Below, in pieces: positions 54,869-64,000 of a stretch of 64,000 nucleotides of DNA. The notes beneath the pieces are model-generated. The model saw only the letters and a list, made by a program, of their open reading frames with translations, had not been told where the DNA came from and searched no databases. Position 1 is the stretch's first letter. Each line of letters begins with the position of its first letter. The DNA comes from Perognathus longimembris pacificus (Eukaryota; Chordata; Mammalia; Rodentia; Heteromyidae): assembly GCF_023159225.1 (NCBI RefSeq), contig NC_063163.1:107911885-107975884 (forward strand). Reading direction: 5' to 3'. Made by a program: the position numbers and the translations under genes.

Positions 54869-55031
54869 AAGCCCATAATGCACTGAATAAACCCTAAAGC
54901 TCCTTTCACCTGTATTGTGTTTTTAACAATGAGGAAGAAAAAAGTTATTTTTATTTTTATATAAACCTTTCCAGTCATTTTGAATAAAACTTTATTTTCC
55001 ATGATAAAAAAAAAGAAGAAATGTATTCTCT

Positions 55032-55225
55032 GGGCTGGGAATATGGCCTAGTGGTACAGTGTTTGCCTTGCATATATGAAGCCCTGGGTTTGATTCCTCA
55101 GTACCACATATAAAAGCCAGAAGTGGCGCTGTGGCTCAAGTGGTAGAATGCTAGCCTTGAGCAAAAAGAAGAAGGGACAGTGCTCAGGCTCTGAGTTCAA
55201 GCCCCAGGACTGACAATAAATGAAT
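55032..55225 (+). mobile_element. IDL-Geo SINE, older copy
   Basis: gggctgggaatatggcctag, then gccagaagtggcgctgtgg and gagttcaagccccaggac, with a tail of (AAAT)n type (55210-55258). It starts immediately after the second copy of the retrocopy duplication. Confidence 0.93.
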
Positions 55226-55397
55226 GAACACATAAATACATAAATAAGTAAATAAATATTGGAAGGGATGTGATAAGAGAGATGAGATTGGTTGGCTAGT
55301 CAGCTCATTGGTCACACACCAGTCTATACATGAGAAGAAGGTCAATGAGTGGATGACATAGAGGCCAGACAGGCCCCAGACAGTGTGTGTAGTACTG

Positions 55398-55851
55398 AAG
55401 CTAGTACTGGGGCTTGAACTCAGAGTCTGAATACTGTCCCTTAGCTTTTTCACTCTAGGCTGGTGCTCTACTCTTTAAGTCACTCTTCATTTCTGGATTT
55501 TTGGTGGCTAACTGGAAAAGACAGTCTCACAGACTTTCCTGCCCTGGCTGACTTTGAACTGCAGTCCTCAGATCTCAGCCTTCTTTTTTTTTTTTTTTTT
55601 TGGCCAGTCCTACTGCTTGGACTCAGGGCCTGAGCACTGTCCCAGGCTTCTTCTTGCTCAAGGCTAGCACTCTGCCACTTGAGCCACAGCACCACTTCTT
55701 GCCATTTTCTGTATATGTGGTGCTGGGGAATCGAACCCAGGGCCTCATGTATACGAGGCAAGCACTCTCGCCACTAGGCCATATCCCCAGCCCAGATCTC
55801 AGCCTTCTTAGTAGCTAAGATTACTGGCATTATTCACCAGTGCCTGGCCAG
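55398..55851 (-). mobile_element. B1-Geo SINE, reverse, host of a nested SINE
   Basis: Reverse Geo (tactggggcttgaactcag) to 55585 and the reverse head (agtagctaagattactggc, accagtgcctggcc) after 55794. The inner element splits the head. Confidence 0.93.
55586..55793 (-). mobile_element. IDL-Geo SINE nested in B1-Geo
   Basis: Complete reverse element. Target-site duplication agatctcagccttctt at 55570-55585 and 55794-55809 comes from the host SINE. Confidence 0.97.
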
Positions 55852-55853
<2 letters not shown>

Positions 55854-55885
<32 letters not shown>

Positions 55886-56073
55886 CAGTCCTGGGCCTTG
55901 GACTCAGGGCCTGAGCACTGTCCCTGGCTTCATTTTGCTCAAGGCTAGCACTCTACCACTTGAGCCACAGAGCCACTTCTGCCTTTTTCTATATATGTGG
56001 TGCTGAGGAATCGAACCCAGGGCTTCATGTATACGAGGCAAGCACTCTGCCACTAGGCCATATTCCCAGCCCA
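55854..56073 (-). mobile_element. IDL-Geo SINE, reverse
   Basis: About 30 Ts, then reverse Geo and reverse ID-like head (atattcccagccc). It lies directly after the host SINE above. Target-site duplication unclear. Confidence 0.93.
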
Positions 56074-56739
56074 AATTTCTTTGAAATGTTGGAGCTGGTA
56101 GGAAGTTTAACGGCCATTTGTATGTGTCTTTATATATGCCTAGCATCTACATCACGCTAAGTGCCCCCCAAATACCCTCTCATTATAGAGATAAGCAGAA
56201 CTCTGAGGCCTATAACCGATACATGTAATAATGTGCTAAGACCCTGAGATATTGGCAAGCCTCCTAAATCATCCAGGAGAAAACTCGACTCCACACACTT
56301 ATCAGCTGCCTTTCAGTGCTGGCTTTGACACAGGCTACAGCTACAGTGGTTCCTTGTGATCAACCTGTATTGAGATTGTACTATGTAGGCACTGACACTG
56401 TGCATACATTCTTCCCTCCATTTTCCATGGCAGACCTTGATGAAGTGGGCTGCTGCCTTCCTCGCCTCCAATGTTTACGCTGCTATTCTAGTTCACGCTG
56501 AGGCCACAGTGGGAGTTCTGCTAGCCCCAGAGGAGGGACACGGTTGCTGCATCTCCTGTAGTCCTGAGCAACTTCTAGCTTGGTTAAAAAGGATCTGAAT
56601 GACCCTTCCGATCTGTCCTCACATCCCTGGCAAACCGATGGCAGAAGGGGAAGGGTGGAGAGTTTACCACAGTGCTTGTCTCCCCTGCCATTTTCTCTTC
56701 AGCTTCCTTGCTGGCCCTGTTTTTCAGACCTCTAGTAAT
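56074..56739. other. unique sequence
   Basis: Nothing recognised. Confidence 0.4.
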
Positions 56740-57115
56740 AAAAACAAGCCAATAAAATGAACATGAAAATATATTCATTAGGATTTATAATGCTCATTAA
56801 AACTGCCTGTGTACGAAAGCATGACTTAGCTTCATATAAGTGGGGAAAAAATGCAAATTATACTGCATGCAAAGAAGATATTTCCCTAATCGTCCAATCA
56901 AATGCCAGCCCAATTATCTGTGGCCAACCCAATGGGTTAAAATTATACTCTCTTTCCTTGGACACAGTGAGGCGCCTGAAAGTGTTTCATTTTAATAAAA
57001 ATGAAATCTGGACCCTGCAGAAAACCAGCTTCACTAATGACGTGTTTACACAGAGAAAGACAATTTCTAGTTAATGGTGATTACTACCGAGAACAAATTA
57101 AACTTCCTGGAGTAT
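56740..57115. promoter_or_regulatory. candidate conserved non-coding element with octamer motif
   Basis: A repeat-free AT-rich block. It contains the POU octamer atgcaaat at 56851-56858, a second atgcaaag 16 bp later, a CCAAT-like gtccaatcaaatg, and many TAAT/ATTA cores. Its 105-codon ORF has no motif. This is the most enhancer-like segment in the window. Confidence 0.45.
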
Positions 57116-57154
57116 ATGGGTTAGAGATAATGGGAAGGGGGGGGGAGTTATGGT

Positions 57155-57158
<4 letters not shown>

Positions 57159-57202
<44 letters not shown>
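57159..57202. repeat. (TG)n microsatellite
   Basis: About 22 TG units after a short G-run. Confidence 0.96.
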
Positions 57203-57205
<3 letters not shown>

Positions 57206-57670
57206 CATGGAGGGACAGGGTGATAGAGGAAGAAAGAAGCTAAGGAAGTCCAGAAGGAAGTTAAGATGCTGGGATGCTTGGAGGTACAGCAGGAGAGCTA
57301 CAGTGTCTGATGGTAGCAGAGACTGGCAGCAGCTAGCTCTGGGCTCTCAAAATCCCAGGGCCATCTACCTGGGATTGGGACAGGGCTGGATTCTTTCTGC
57401 ATGCTCAGGCCCCCTGGAATCTGCCATTCTGTTCCCCGGCCTCGTTGGGAAAGCAGGTAACTGATTCCTACCATTAGCAGTCATCAGGAGCATATGGAAA
57501 GTGCTTCTTACTCCACTCCACTGGCTCAGTGATGAGACCAGAGGCAGGCTCAGGTCTCGGAGCGCTCACACAAAACCAAGTGAGCAAGCGAGCTAGCTCC
57601 AGTGGGTAACTCCAGGAGAGAGAACGATGCAATGACAATTATGATAGCAATGCCATCATCACTTTACTAC
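57203..57670. other. unique sequence
   Basis: Nothing recognised. The 104-codon ORF starting upstream is mostly TG-array translation. Confidence 0.4.
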
Positions 57671-57671
57671 C

Positions 57672-58165
57672 TGCTATCGCTTGGATATGGTCTGAATGTG
57701 TCTCCTAAGAGTTCATGTGCTGGAAATATGGATCCCCATGTGATGATGTTGAGAGATGGAGGCACTCTGAAGAAGTGGAACTAAATAGACACGGTGGTTC
57801 ATGCCTGTAATCTCAACCTTGAGAGTTGAGAGCTTGTCTGGGCTACAAAGTAAGCTTGAGGTCATCCATCCTTGGGCACTGTGAGGCCCTTTCTCGAGAG
57901 AGAAGGGGACATAATAAATCATTGGGGGCATGGCCCTTAGGTGGGGATTAAGAACTGAACACGAGAGAGCAATGTTCTAGTGATCCTAGCACCTGACTCT
58001 CTTACTTTCTGTCCAACCACCGTGATGACATCTGCCAGAGGCTCTCACCAGCACTAGGCAGAGGCCAGGACCGTTCCCTTGAACATCCAAAATGGTGATC
58101 TACATAAACCTGTTTCCTTTATAGAGTAGCCAGCCCCACGTATGTGTTATAGTGCAGAAAGAAGA
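57672..58165 (+). mobile_element. MLT1-like LTR (ERVL-MaLR), interrupted by a B1-like SINE
   Basis: tggatatggtctgaatgtgt, atgtgatgatgttgagagatgg, ggggcatggcccttaggtgg and aaacctgtttcctttataga keep the order of an old MaLR LTR. It is a solitary LTR fragment with no internal coding sequence. Confidence 0.65.
57786..57907 (+). mobile_element. B1-like monomeric SINE inside the LTR
   Basis: gacacggtggttcatgcctg, then gtctgggctacaaagtaagc, with no Geo half. It separates two parts of the LTR. Confidence 0.75.
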
Positions 58166-58169
58166 GTAA

Positions 58170-58385
58170 TACATTACTCCTAACTAAGTCCTTACCATGG
58201 GCAGCCACTATTTGAAACTGTTATCCCTTTATCATTATCTTCCTCATTATCATCCCCATTTTTACATCAAGGAAATTGAAGCTGAGAGAAGGTGTATAAA
58301 TGTCCAATGTCAGAGGCCTAGTAAGTAGAGAAATTGAGTTTCAAACTTGTATGTGTCTGATTACAAAGTCCAGGCTTCTAATCAT
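58170..58385 (-). mobile_element. MIR SINE, antisense
   Basis: ttatcattatcttcctcatt, catccccatttttacatcaag, gaagctgagagaagg and tccaggcttctaatcattgc fit a reversed MIR. Confidence 0.85.
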
Positions 58386-58441
58386 TGCTGAAATGAGCAT
58401 GGTGCATTATACTGTTGATATTCCACACTCTATAAAAACAA

Positions 58442-58652
58442 AGCCAGGCACTGGTGGCTCATGCCTGTAATCCTAAATACTCAGAAGATTGAGATCTGAG
58501 GATCATGGTTTGAAGCCAGCCCAGGAGGGTAAATCTGAGGGATTATTATATCCAATTCACCAGCAAAACACCAGAAGTGGAGATGTGGCTCAAGTGGTAG
58601 AGTGCCAGCCTTGAGTGAAAAGGCATAGCAAGAACATGAGGCCCTGAGTTCA
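58442..58652 (+). mobile_element. B1-Geo SINE
   Basis: Head (gccaggcactggtggctc) and Geo half (gatgtggctcaagtggtag) ending in ccctgagttcaag. Confidence 0.92.
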
Positions 58653-59598
58653 AGAAGAGGAAAAGTAAATCTCTAGCTCCCTTTCCAGCCAGAGTATCAA
58701 ACTGCCTTTCTACCGGTTGGCCATTGGAAGCCATGCAGAGGCTCCTTCAATAGGAAAAAGTACCACATCCCTCTGGACCTTATCTTGCTTCTCTCCTACC
58801 TCCTATTTCCAGGTGAGTTGAGGGCAGGAAGCAGGGATTTCTCCAGTGCTGAGTCTTAACTCATGTTCTTTTGTAAACAAGAACAATCATTTGTGAACAG
58901 GCCCAGATTTAAACAGTCCCCAAATCAGGAATTCCAGCTCAGAGGCACAGAATAATACAGCTTTGGGGAAGATTTAATAATAGTAAAATTAAAATTGTAT
59001 CTGAAGTATAATGAAGAATGTGGTACAAATAGGCACTGCAAAGGAAGAATGAGAGAGAGAAAAAAAAAACTTACACAGATACACAGATTAGCCCCTATGG
59101 AATAGTGATTGGTTGAGAGCAACAGTAAACAATGCACAGAAATGCAACTTAATTATCTCTCAATCCTTAACATTCTACCAAAGCCTCATGGAAAGCTTTG
59201 ATGTTGGCAGCAGAGGCAGCTGCGGGCTGTGGCAGTAGCATCTCCTCTCCCTGCTCCTGGCTCAAGATCTTGCTGAGAAATCTGCAGCCACAACAGCAGC
59301 CCGAGCCAGAGAAGAGCAGCAGGATCCATCTGCTGGAAAACCAGGAAGCGACCAACTACCTGAGAAGAAAGCATGTCTCGGGGACTACCAAGCCAGAGAA
59401 AAGGTGGTGAACGAGGGAGTTCTGAGGATTAGGGGTCCAAGGATGAGAATATTAGCAGGAGGAAGCTCAGAGGACCACCAACCCTCAAAGCTAGGTGGAG
59501 AAACCTTCTTGGGGAACCCAAGGCCTATCGTACTCAGCACTGGTTTAGCCAGCACCAGTACTTTCTAGATGGAATCTGGATGCCCTCCTTCTAATTTT

Positions 59599-59599
<1 letters not shown>
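58653..59599. other. unique sequence
   Basis: About 950 bp. An AT-rich part (58930-59060) could be a conserved element. The Gln/Ala-rich ORFs near 59170-59410 have no recognised domain. Confidence 0.4.

Positions 59600-59600
<1 letters not shown>

Positions 59601-59652
<52 letters not shown>
59601..59652. repeat. (AC)n microsatellite
   Basis: About 26 AC units, uninterrupted. Confidence 0.97.
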
Positions 59653-59654
<2 letters not shown>

Positions 59655-59778
59655 ATAGCATGGGTCTGGTGGAGAAAGGCTTTTGTTCCCATTCTATTCC
59701 TGAGGGGCCTACCCAGGACTTGGAACAGTGAACAAGAGACTCAGAGCAAGGTAGACACTTAGTTCTGAGTTACAAGTC

Positions 59779-60000
59779 TTTTTTTTTTGTCGGTCATGGG
59801 GCTTGAACTCTGGACCTGGAGGCTGTCCCTAAGCTCTTCAGCTTAAAGCTAGTGGTCTATCACTTAAGCCACAGTGCCACTTCCAGTTTTCAGGTGGTTA
59901 AGTCTCACAGACATTCCTGCCTGAGCTAGCTTTGAATCACAGTCCTCAGATCTCAGCCTCCTGAATAGCTAGGATTACAGGCGTGAGCCACCAGCGCCCG
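59779..60000 (-). mobile_element. B1-Geo SINE, reverse
   Basis: T-run, reverse Geo (cggtcatggggcttgaac) and reverse head (gtgagccaccagcgcccgg). An imperfect duplication (gagttacaagtct and gagtcacgggtct) flanks it. Confidence 0.92.
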
Positions 60001-60885
60001 GTGAGTCACGGGTCTTTTTTAAGGATGTTCCCAAAAGACTTCTAGAGATGCAGAGTTGAGTGGATGTCAAATCCAGAACCCAGCTCCTAGAGACTCTGGG
60101 GGCCCTCTCATCTCTCTTCCGAACCTCCCCAGGAAAATGAGAATGTGGCACTCCAGCCGCCTATCCATTCCTTCCTCTGGGTGGGTAATCTTAGGAAAAG
60201 GGAGATTTTCATGGTTGGGTGATTGGGTGGTAGGTTAAATGCAGTCCTGCCTGGAGATAAGAAGGATGGAAAAGATCATCCTTTCAAGGTTCCAGGAATG
60301 TGGGAAACAGAACTTGTAGCTCATGAAGTCCCTGAATCGCAAGTTCACTCAGATCTCCCCCACTTTTATCTCTGCATGTCCAACTCACCAGGCAGGCTCC
60401 TAGCTTTGTTAGTTTGTTTCCTGATGAGCGATTTAAGTTGTTCCTGGATCCAGGAGGCCCAAGTCTCTTCCTTGTCTTGGGACTTCAGGGTACCAATCTC
60501 AGGCCCACTCACTTAGAGGCTCACCTGGTGAGGGGATGGGTACCAGCAGCCCTGCCTGTAAAGGAAGCGACACTTTTCCCTGCACCAGAATGGGGGTGCT
60601 GCTCTCATCCCCCAGTGGTCGCCCCTGCCCTGCAATGAAATACATCTTCTGACTCCTCAAGACTGGAGGCTTCACAGGGAATCTTCATATGAGAAACTTC
60701 TGACCTCCAGATATGAGTGACGCTGGGGTTCAGAGCTATGAGGGAGGTCACATGGGATCCTAGAAATGTTCCTGGGCTCTGGAAATGGTGGAAGCAGGTT
60801 AGAACTCTTCACTGGATAGTACCAGACACGGATTAGAATCCTGGGCATGTTGTACTTCCTTTCCTCTTCCCAATGCAGTTTTTAA
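60001..60885. other. unique sequence
   Basis: GC-richer. ORFs up to 97 codons, none recognised. Confidence 0.4.
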
Positions 60886-60889
60886 TTCT

Positions 60890-61110
60890 GCTGGGTTCAC
60901 CAACTGACTCTCTGACAGCCATTTTTCTTTCTGAGTGGCTTTATTTTTTTCATCTACAAAATGGAGACCAGTGTCCACTCATTTCTTGTGGAATGTCTGT
61001 TGGACTACATACTTGGAAGGAATAACACCACAGACTGGTCACTGCTACAGCCTCGGTCTTTAGCTGGGCACATGGTAGGTTCTTTCTCAATAAATACACA
61101 AGTATACAAA
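60890..61110 (+). mobile_element. MIR fragment, sense
   Basis: ttcatctacaaaatggagac, then ctgggcacatggtaggttc and tcaataaatacac, give the sense MIR core and 3' end. Confidence 0.7.
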
Positions 61111-61137
61111 TAAACAAAATGACATTTTGTTTGTTTG

Positions 61138-61222
61138 TTCTCGTGGTGTTGTAGATGGAACCCAAGGCCTAATGCATGTGAGGCAAAGGCTGTACCATTG
61201 CTTGATCTATACTTCCAGCTCA
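61138..61222 (-). mobile_element. solitary ID-like SINE
   Basis: gtagatggaacccaaggcc, then ccattgcttgatctatacttcc, forms a reverse ID monomer, diverged. Confidence 0.6.
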
Positions 61223-61558
61223 ACAGGGTGACATGTTGTCTAGCTTCATTTTAGGGTTCTAAGACTTCTTGCCCTATTCTGCCAATTAGGTGAGCCAGTT
61301 TTCCATGTCCCTTGAGCTCAGGAGGTCTAATTGGTTGTATCAAAAAGCCCTCATGGGATTTCAGACTTAGAATTCACCTGACATTGTCTTTGGTGTTATG
61401 AAAAGCAACATTCATGTAAGGGCTGAGCTCTGGAACAGGAGACAAAGAGAGCTACTAGCCCGGGCAGAGACTCCATGTCACTCACTGGCAGACACAGCTC
61501 TTCCTTTCAACTCTGCTCTGACCTGAAGGTTAGGTACCCCTCTCCATTTAGGCAGGGC
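61223..61558. other. unique sequence
   Basis: Nothing recognised. Confidence 0.4.
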
Positions 61559-61559
61559 C

Positions 61560-61690
61560 TACCTGACGACTCACATCCTTTGAAAGATGTGATAGGCTGA
61601 CTGAAGCTCAGGAAGGGAAAAACACTGACCCAAAGTCACACGAGTTATTTGTGACCAGGCCAGGCCTCAAAACCCAGACCCCAGAACTTA
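61560..61690 (-). mobile_element. MIR fragment, antisense
   Basis: gaagctcaggaagggaaaaac, acccaaagtcacacgag and ctcaaaacccagacccc fit a reversed MIR. Confidence 0.75.
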
Positions 61691-61694
61691 AGTA

Positions 61695-62052
61695 CAGTAT
61701 ACTTGTCCTTTGGTAGCCTGGGAGATTCGTTCTAGGATTTTAGGATCCTTCATAGTTACTCAAATCTGTAGCAACTCTAATCTCTTATATAAATAAAATA
61801 GTGTAGTATTTGCATATAACCTATGCACATTCTCCTGTATACTTCAAATGATCTCTAGATTGCTTATAATACCTATTACCATGTAAATGCTATGTAAATA
61901 GTTGTTATACTGTTGTAGGCTTTTTAAAAAAAATAATGGCAAAGAAGAAAAAGAAGTTTATGTGTTGGAGCAGAGACCCACTTTTTTTCTGAGTATTTGC
62001 CGTCCTTGGTTACTGAAAGCTGCAGAACCTGTGGATGCCAGGTCCTGACTGT
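61695..62052. mobile_element. MER2-type (TcMar-Tigger) DNA transposon relic
   Basis: cagtatacttgtcc start, then tagtgtagtatttgcatata, acctatgcacattctcc, tgctatgtaaatagttg, and an end reading gatgccaggtcctgactgta. It is better preserved than the relative at 14209-14579. Confidence 0.82.
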
Positions 62053-62762
62053 ACTTCCTTCCTCCCATCTTGGCCCCTAGCTGTTCTCTCCAGGTGCCTT
62101 GGGACCATGGCAGAGCTCTGACTCCATAGGCACTGGAGAGAATTGTTGAGGAGGTGACTCCCTCCCTCCGGAGGACAGAATCTTCCAGCTCCCCACATCA
62201 GTGTTGGAAGAATGGCAATCAGAGAGAATGATTTGAGGTTTGGGGAGACAGAACACCCATCAGTGCTCTTTCCACTTGAGTATTTAAAGACACGATTTAT
62301 TCTTTGTAAAAAAAAAAAAAAAAAAGGCTGCTTGGAAATTGCCCCGGCGCTACATTTTTGCTGAAGACGTCAGATGTGTGCACCTCTTCACTCCAGTTGT
62401 CTAATAGCGCAAGTGCTGTGTCTCCAGCTCCATTTGTTTATTTCCTTGGGGTGCGTTCTCTCCCAGTCTCTGGGAGGCAGAGGAAGCCTGGTGTGTTACA
62501 TAAGCACCTCATCAAAACAAACATCCAGCTAGACTCTCCTCCTCCAGTCCTCCCACTCAGGCTCAGAAGGAGCTCTTACCTTGGCTTCTACAATTTCCCA
62601 GGGTGCTGAAAGATTTTGTTCCAGATAAGTGCCCCCTGATTGCTAAGCAGACCCCTTGGGGTCTAACCTGTAGCCTACCTGGGCAGCTGGATTCTCTGGT
62701 GGTGGAGATGGGAGTTGGGGATCTTTTCCTTTGACCTGTAGAATCCCCCTTAAGCATCTAGA
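62053..62762. other. unique sequence
   Basis: Contains an A18 run at about 62308-62326. No SINE body precedes the run, so it is not an obvious retroposon tail. Confidence 0.4.
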
Positions 62763-62764
62763 CC

Positions 62765-62960
62765 TGCTTAACAACATTTATTTATTCACAGAATACCTAG
62801 TGTGTGCTAGCCCCTATTCCGGGCATCCAGGCTACAAAGAAGAGGCAGCCAAGCTCCCTTCCTTAGAAAGCCAAAGTATAGCAGAGGTGACAGACATGCA
62901 AAGAAATAACAGCAAGTCAGCAGGGCTCTAACTGAGGAAGGTGTATATTCTGGAAACCAA
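62765..62960 (-). mobile_element. L2-like fragment, antisense
   Basis: catttatttattcacagaatac, then tagtgtgtgctagcccc, resembles a reversed L2 3' end. Confidence 0.6.
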
Positions 62961-63160
62961 AGGGAAGGAAATACTAACTTGGGAGGGGGAGGGGAGCAGG
63001 CAGAGCCTTTGTGCAGCACCTAGAACAACTGTCAGCTGGGATCTGCAAAGCAGGGACAGAGCCAAGTCCCTCTTCTGGGCCTCAGAGGTACCCAGGCTGG
63101 CTCTGGACTGACTAGACTCCCTCCTTCCCTTTGTTCTATGAAGGATACTGATGTCCTTGG
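62961..63160. other. unique spacer
   Basis: Nothing recognised. Confidence 0.4.
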
Positions 63161-63162
63161 CA

Positions 63163-63340
63163 GCTTGCTAATTTCTCCTTGTGCCTCAGTTTCTTCATTT
63201 TTATGATAGAGACAGTAATGATGACATCTGCCTGATAAGATTGATATGAGAGCTATAAATTATAGATACTGTACGTGATCACACGAATGGATGCCTAGAA
63301 AATAGTAGGCCTCCATCAATGGGAGTTGGGCTGTCATTTT
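63163..63340 (+). mobile_element. MIR SINE, sense
   Basis: tgtgcctcagtttcttcattt, acagtaatgatgacatctgc and gcctagaaaatagtaggcc fit sense MIR. Confidence 0.88.
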
Positions 63341-63660
63341 GATTTCTGTTATAGCTGTTGTTGGCAAGCTTCAAAGGATCCTAAAGAAAATACCCGAGAC
63401 ATAAGGACATATCTGATTGTATGGAAATTCTTCACTTCCGACATAGTAAGAACTTCTTCCTCATCCAGCCTCTAAAGGAAGGGTGGCTACTTTGAGCAAC
63501 ATTCATGGGCATTGGCAGATGCCTTGCTGTTCCATATAGATACTCATGCCCTCTCTCCCTCCCCTCCACACTGCCATTTCTCCATCTGGGCCCCTCATAC
63601 ATTGACACAGTGTCTATATTCAGTCTAGCCATCACTCTTTCTTGCTGCCTACAAGGTCTC
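63341..63660. other. unique sequence
   Basis: Nothing recognised. Confidence 0.4.
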
Positions 63661-63675
63661 TGGGGCCTCTTTTTC

Positions 63676-63966
63676 TTTTTTTTATTTTATTTTATTTTAT
63701 TTATTTATTTTTTGCCAGTCCTGGGGACTGGACTCAGGGCCTGAGCACTGTCCCTGGATTCTTTTTTTTTTTTTTTTGGCCAGTCCTGGGCCTTGAACTC
63801 AGGGCCTGAGCACTGTCCCTGGCTTCCTTTTGCTCAAGGCTAGCACTCTGCCACTAGAGCCACAGCGCCACTTCTGGCCATTTTCTGTATATGTGGTGCT
63901 GGGGAATCGAACCCAGGGCCTCATGTATACGAGGCAAGCTCTCTTGCCACTAGGCCATATCCCCAG
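63676..63966 (-). mobile_element. IDL-Geo SINE with an extra partial Geo segment in its tail
   Basis: The full reverse element is 63778-63966. A T-run (63762-63777) separates it from a second, 49-bp Geo 3' segment (63713-63761), itself followed by a (TTTTA)n tail (63676-63712). One target-site duplication, tggggcctctttttc (63661-63675 and 63967-63981), encloses the whole assembly, so it probably inserted as one RNA or cDNA. Confidence 0.93.
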
Positions 63967-64000
63967 TGGGGCCTCTTTTTCATTGTCTTTCTCCAACCCA

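Larger units (their letters stand above)
53732..55015 (+). pseudogene. retrocopy of an unidentified polyadenylated transcript, with later SINE insertions
   Basis: The segment is bracketed by a 16-bp direct repeat, aagaaatgtattctct (53716-53731 and 55016-55031). It ends with an AATAAA signal at 54983-54988, about 17 bp before an A-rich tail at 55005-55014. These are the marks of L1-mediated reverse transcription of an mRNA or long non-coding RNA. After removing two younger SINE blocks (54200-54443 and 54450-54868), about 0.6 kb of source transcript remains. It has no long ORF, so it is probably a 5'-truncated 3' UTR. I do not recognise the parent. Confidence 0.72.

Noticed and set aside
1939..59652. 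CA/TG array clustering as a functional signal
   Set aside because: High CA density is common in rodent DNA and many arrays are explained by SINE tails.
62308..62326. poly-A tail of a retrocopy
   Set aside because: No polyadenylation signal at the right distance and no flanking duplication was seen.

Overview
The window is 64 kb of mammalian nuclear DNA with no protein-coding gene I can support. Almost every open frame is short, lies inside a transposon relic or microsatellite, or shows no family signature. The best clue to the host is a dimeric SINE present about eleven times: a left half like the rodent ID element (tRNA-Ala-like) joined to a right half unlike the usual rodent SINEs. This matches the IDL-Geo SINE known from geomyoid rodents (kangaroo rats, pocket mice, pocket gophers). 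Several copies still have poly-A tails and perfect 13-16 bp target-site duplications, so the family was active recently. I infer a geomyoid rodent and cannot name the species.

Layout. 1-14 kb: microsatellites, SINEs, one arm of a 0.6 kb inverted repeat (3653-4265), a 3' L1 fragment (7062-7620), MIR pieces and a repeat-poor stretch (7.8-10.6 kb). 14-24 kb: a MER2-type DNA transposon, an antisense L2, simple repeats, the second inverted-repeat arm (17238-17847, identical apart from a G-run) and an old antisense L1M 3' UTR (20.6-21.4 kb). 24-34 kb: MER5-like and MIR relics, an unrecognised 248-codon ORF (24742-25488) and AT-rich stretches that look like conserved non-coding elements. 34.8-37.2 kb: an unusually long L2 (CR1-clade LINE) relic. 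37-53 kb: mostly single-copy DNA with MIRs, SINEs, many CA/TG arrays and candidate regulatory elements, including one with a good RFX X-box near 50.1 kb. 53.1-56.1 kb: a pile-up of L1, a polyadenylated retrocopy of an unknown transcript and six or more SINEs, some nested. 56.7-64 kb: another enhancer-like AT-rich block with an octamer motif, an MLT1-like LTR, MIRs, a second MER2 element and an odd SINE with a duplicated partial right monomer.

The SINEs are modular. A 7SL/B1-like head, an ID-like head and the Geo tail occur as B1-Geo (about 23 copies, mostly older), IDL-Geo (about 11, mostly young), B1-ID (2) and solitary ID or B1 pieces. Together with the repeat-poor AT-rich islands, the picture is of an intergenic or intronic interval next to a regulated gene lying outside the window. 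All family names come from recalled consensus patterns, not from a search, and boundaries of old elements are approximate to tens of bases.
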